Assembly (NCBI GenBank): GCA_963812965.1
Contig: CAWEXG010000003.1
Coordinates: 185,098-249,097, forward strand
DNA from: DASXMT01 sp963812965
GTDB taxonomy: Bacteria > Actinomycetota > Acidimicrobiia > Acidimicrobiales > RAAP-2
Reading direction: 5' to 3'
DNA: 64,000 nt
Within the stretch, counting starts at the first letter, position 1, and each line of letters begins with the position of its first letter. Of the stretch, positions 62,735 through 64,000 are shown one piece after another. The translations under genes and the position numbers were made by a program. The notes under the pieces were generated by a model, which was not told the DNA's origin, ran no database searches, and worked only from the letters and a program-made list of their open reading frames with translations.

Positions 62735-63886
62735 TCAGCTCAGCGCAGACCGAAGCTTGGAGAACAGCTTGTCGCCATGGGTGGGTGGAGCCAGCTCCTC
62801 GCCCCGCTCCAGCGCTAGCTGTTGGAGCAGCTCTCGCTGGGCGTCGGTCAGCTCGGTCGGCGTGTCCACCACGACCCGGACGAACAGATCGCCACGACCC
62901 CGACCCCGCAGATGGGGGACGCCGAGTCCTTTCATCCTGATCACGTGCCCGTTCTGGGTGCCCGGAGCAATCGTCAGGTCCTGGTGGTCGTCGAACGTCT
63001 CGAAACCCACCGTGGCCCCTATCGCCGCCTGGGTCATCGCCACATGGATGTCTGCGTGCAAGTCCGCGCCGGACCGTTCGAACACGTCGTCGGCCGCCAC
63101 CGAAAGGTGGACAAAGAGGGCGCCGTTGGGACCTCCCCGGTAGCCGGCGGGACCATGGCCACCGAGGCGCAGCGTCGAGCCATCGTCGACGCCGGCAGGT
63201 ACATCGACAGTCAGCGTGCGCTCCACGACCCGGCGGCCGTCGCCCCTACAGTCACTACACGGGGTGGTGATCGCCTCGCCGGTGCCCTGGCAGCGCTGGC
63301 AGGGGATGGCCGTCACCATCTGCCCGAGGACCGAGTTCCTGACCCGGCGCAGCTCACCCATACCCTGGCAGTCCGGACACTGGATGGCCGACGTGCCGGG
63401 TCGGGCCCCGCTGCCGTCGCACGTCTCGCATTGGACCGGCGTCTCCACGGTCACGTCCCGCCGAGCACCGAACACCGCTTCTTCGAACTCGAGCCGTAGC
63501 ACCATCTCGGCATCGGGGCCCGGGGTCGGTCCGGTCCGCCGTCGCCCTCCGGCTGCACCTCCCTGCATCCCCCCGAAGAAAGCGTCGAAGAGATCGCCCA
63601 GACCACCGCCCCCGAAGACATCACCAGGAGCACCGCCGAAACCACCACCCCTGACCCCGCTGCCAACAACCCCTTCGATACCGAACTGGTCGTAGCGAGC
63701 TCGCCGTTCAGGATCTCGGAGCACCTCGTAGGCCAGGCTCACTTCCTTGAAGCGCTCATCGGTTGCCGCGTCGCCGCCGGTGGCGTCAGGATGGAGCTCC
63801 CGGGCCTTCTGGCGGTACGCCCGCTTCAGCTCGTCGTCGTTGGCGTTACGCGCTACACCGAGGAGGGCGTACAGGTCGTCGTTCAT
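62735..63886 (-). CDS. dnaJ: Chaperone protein DnaJ
   Basis: The J domain (residues 4-70) has YRQKARELHPDATGG with the HPD motif. A Gly/Phe-rich linker follows (GGGFGGAPGDVFGGGGLGD). Four zinc motifs come next: CETCDGSGA, CPDCQGMGEL, CQRCQGTGEA and CSDCRGDGRR. The C-terminal substrate domains end near LLQQLALERGEEL. The 383-residue length and missing grpE/dnaK neighbours suggest the second actinobacterial DnaJ. It leads the rsmE block. Confidence 0.96.
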   Translation of the reverse strand: MNDDLYALLGVARNANDDELKRAYRQKARELHPDATGGDAATDERFKEVSLAYEVLRDPERRARYDQFGIEGVVGSGVRGGGFGGAPGDVFGGGGLGDLFDAFFGGMQGGAAGGRRRTGPTPGPDAEMVLRLEFEEAVFGARRDVTVETPVQCETCDGSGARPGTSAIQCPDCQGMGELRRVRNSVLGQMVTAIPCQRCQGTGEAITTPCSDCRGDGRRVVERTLTVDVPAGVDDGSTLRLGGHGPAGYRGGPNGALFVHLSVAADDVFERSGADLHADIHVAMTQAAIGATVGFETFDDHQDLTIAPGTQNGHVIRMKGLGVPHLRGRGRGDLFVRVVVDTPTELTDAQRELLQQLALERGEELAPPTHGDKLFSKLRSALS

Positions 63887-63909
63887 GAATGCTCTGCTCT
63901 TCCCACGGG

Positions 63910-63996
63910 TAGCCCGCTTCTCACAAGTAGCCCGCTTCTCACAAGTAGCCCGCTTCTCACAGCCAACCCGCTTCTCACGGGTAACCCGCTTCGCTC
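63910..63996. repeat. 18-bp tandem repeat upstream of dnaJ
   Basis: Three near-identical copies of TAGCCCGCTTCTCACAAG are followed by two degenerate copies (CCAACCCGCTTCTCACGG and GTAACCCGCTTCGCTC). The array ends at the window edge and may continue. It lies in the upstream region of dnaJ on the minus strand; no CIRCE-type inverted repeat is visible in it. Confidence 0.85.
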
Positions 63997-64000
63997 AACC

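Noticed and set aside
1..64000. CRISPR array
   Set aside because: All tandem repeats seen (18-bp in lhr and upstream of dnaJ, 16-bp at 9.8 kb, 126-bp coding repeats) lack unique spacers of even length, and no cas gene is present.

Overview
The window looks like a chromosome segment of a high-GC actinobacterium, most probably from the class Acidimicrobiia. This is inferred from gene content and order: a SigA-DnaG-PPDK-GlyQS-HemW-RecO-UppS block and a DnaJ-RsmE-BldD-like-HIT-PhoH-YbeY-CorC-Era block on one strand, a BldD-type regulator, F420/LLM oxidoreductase genes, tRNA genes without an encoded CCA end, and many start codons with a TAnnnT hexamer 6-7 nt upstream (leaderless-type starts).

Layout. 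1-5.3 kb: the tail of an SGNH acyltransferase and a large Lhr helicase. 5.4-6.1 kb: a HigBA-type toxin-antitoxin pair with a 32-bp operator palindrome. 6.4-7.3 kb: a small secreted protein made of six 42-residue repeats. 7.7-24 kb: an envelope-glycan region with three more acyltransferase-3/SGNH genes, an NAD-dependent epimerase, a GT-C-like membrane protein and a PIG-V-like mannosyltransferase. Interspersed are Tag glycosylase, a LuxR-type regulator, CsbD with a hydrophobic partner, a methyltransferase, tRNA-Val, an IMPase-family enzyme and a lipoprotein. 24-29.2 kb: catabolic-type genes (aldehyde dehydrogenase, LLM oxidoreductase, SnoaL-like protein, hypotheticals) and tRNA-Met.

29.3-40.2 kb is the most unusual accessory region. 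It holds a Phd/RelE pair and two tandem paralogous genes of about 4 kb (A and B). They encode secreted multi-Ig proteins ending in the same six-repeat module as the 6.4 kb gene. Both paralogs have the same promoter (TTGACA-17-TTAGAT), the same poly-G tract near the 5' end and the same 3' hairpins. A nucleotidyltransferase/XRE pair with a perfect 34-bp palindrome over its start lies between them. A 31-nt imperfect direct repeat lies at both outer edges. 40.2-41.4 kb: an orphan ClpC N-domain protein, a pRiA4b ORF-3 protein and tRNA-Asn. 41.4-64 kb: the housekeeping blocks, interrupted by a TauE-type transporter and a DinG-like helicase on the other strand.

Caution. Many genes show single-base frame breaks, including normally indispensable ones (era, phoH, hemW, a HIT gene). 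The simplest reading is that the assembly carries uncorrected indels, so broken accessory genes are listed as CDS with the breaks noted and should not be taken as proven pseudogenes.
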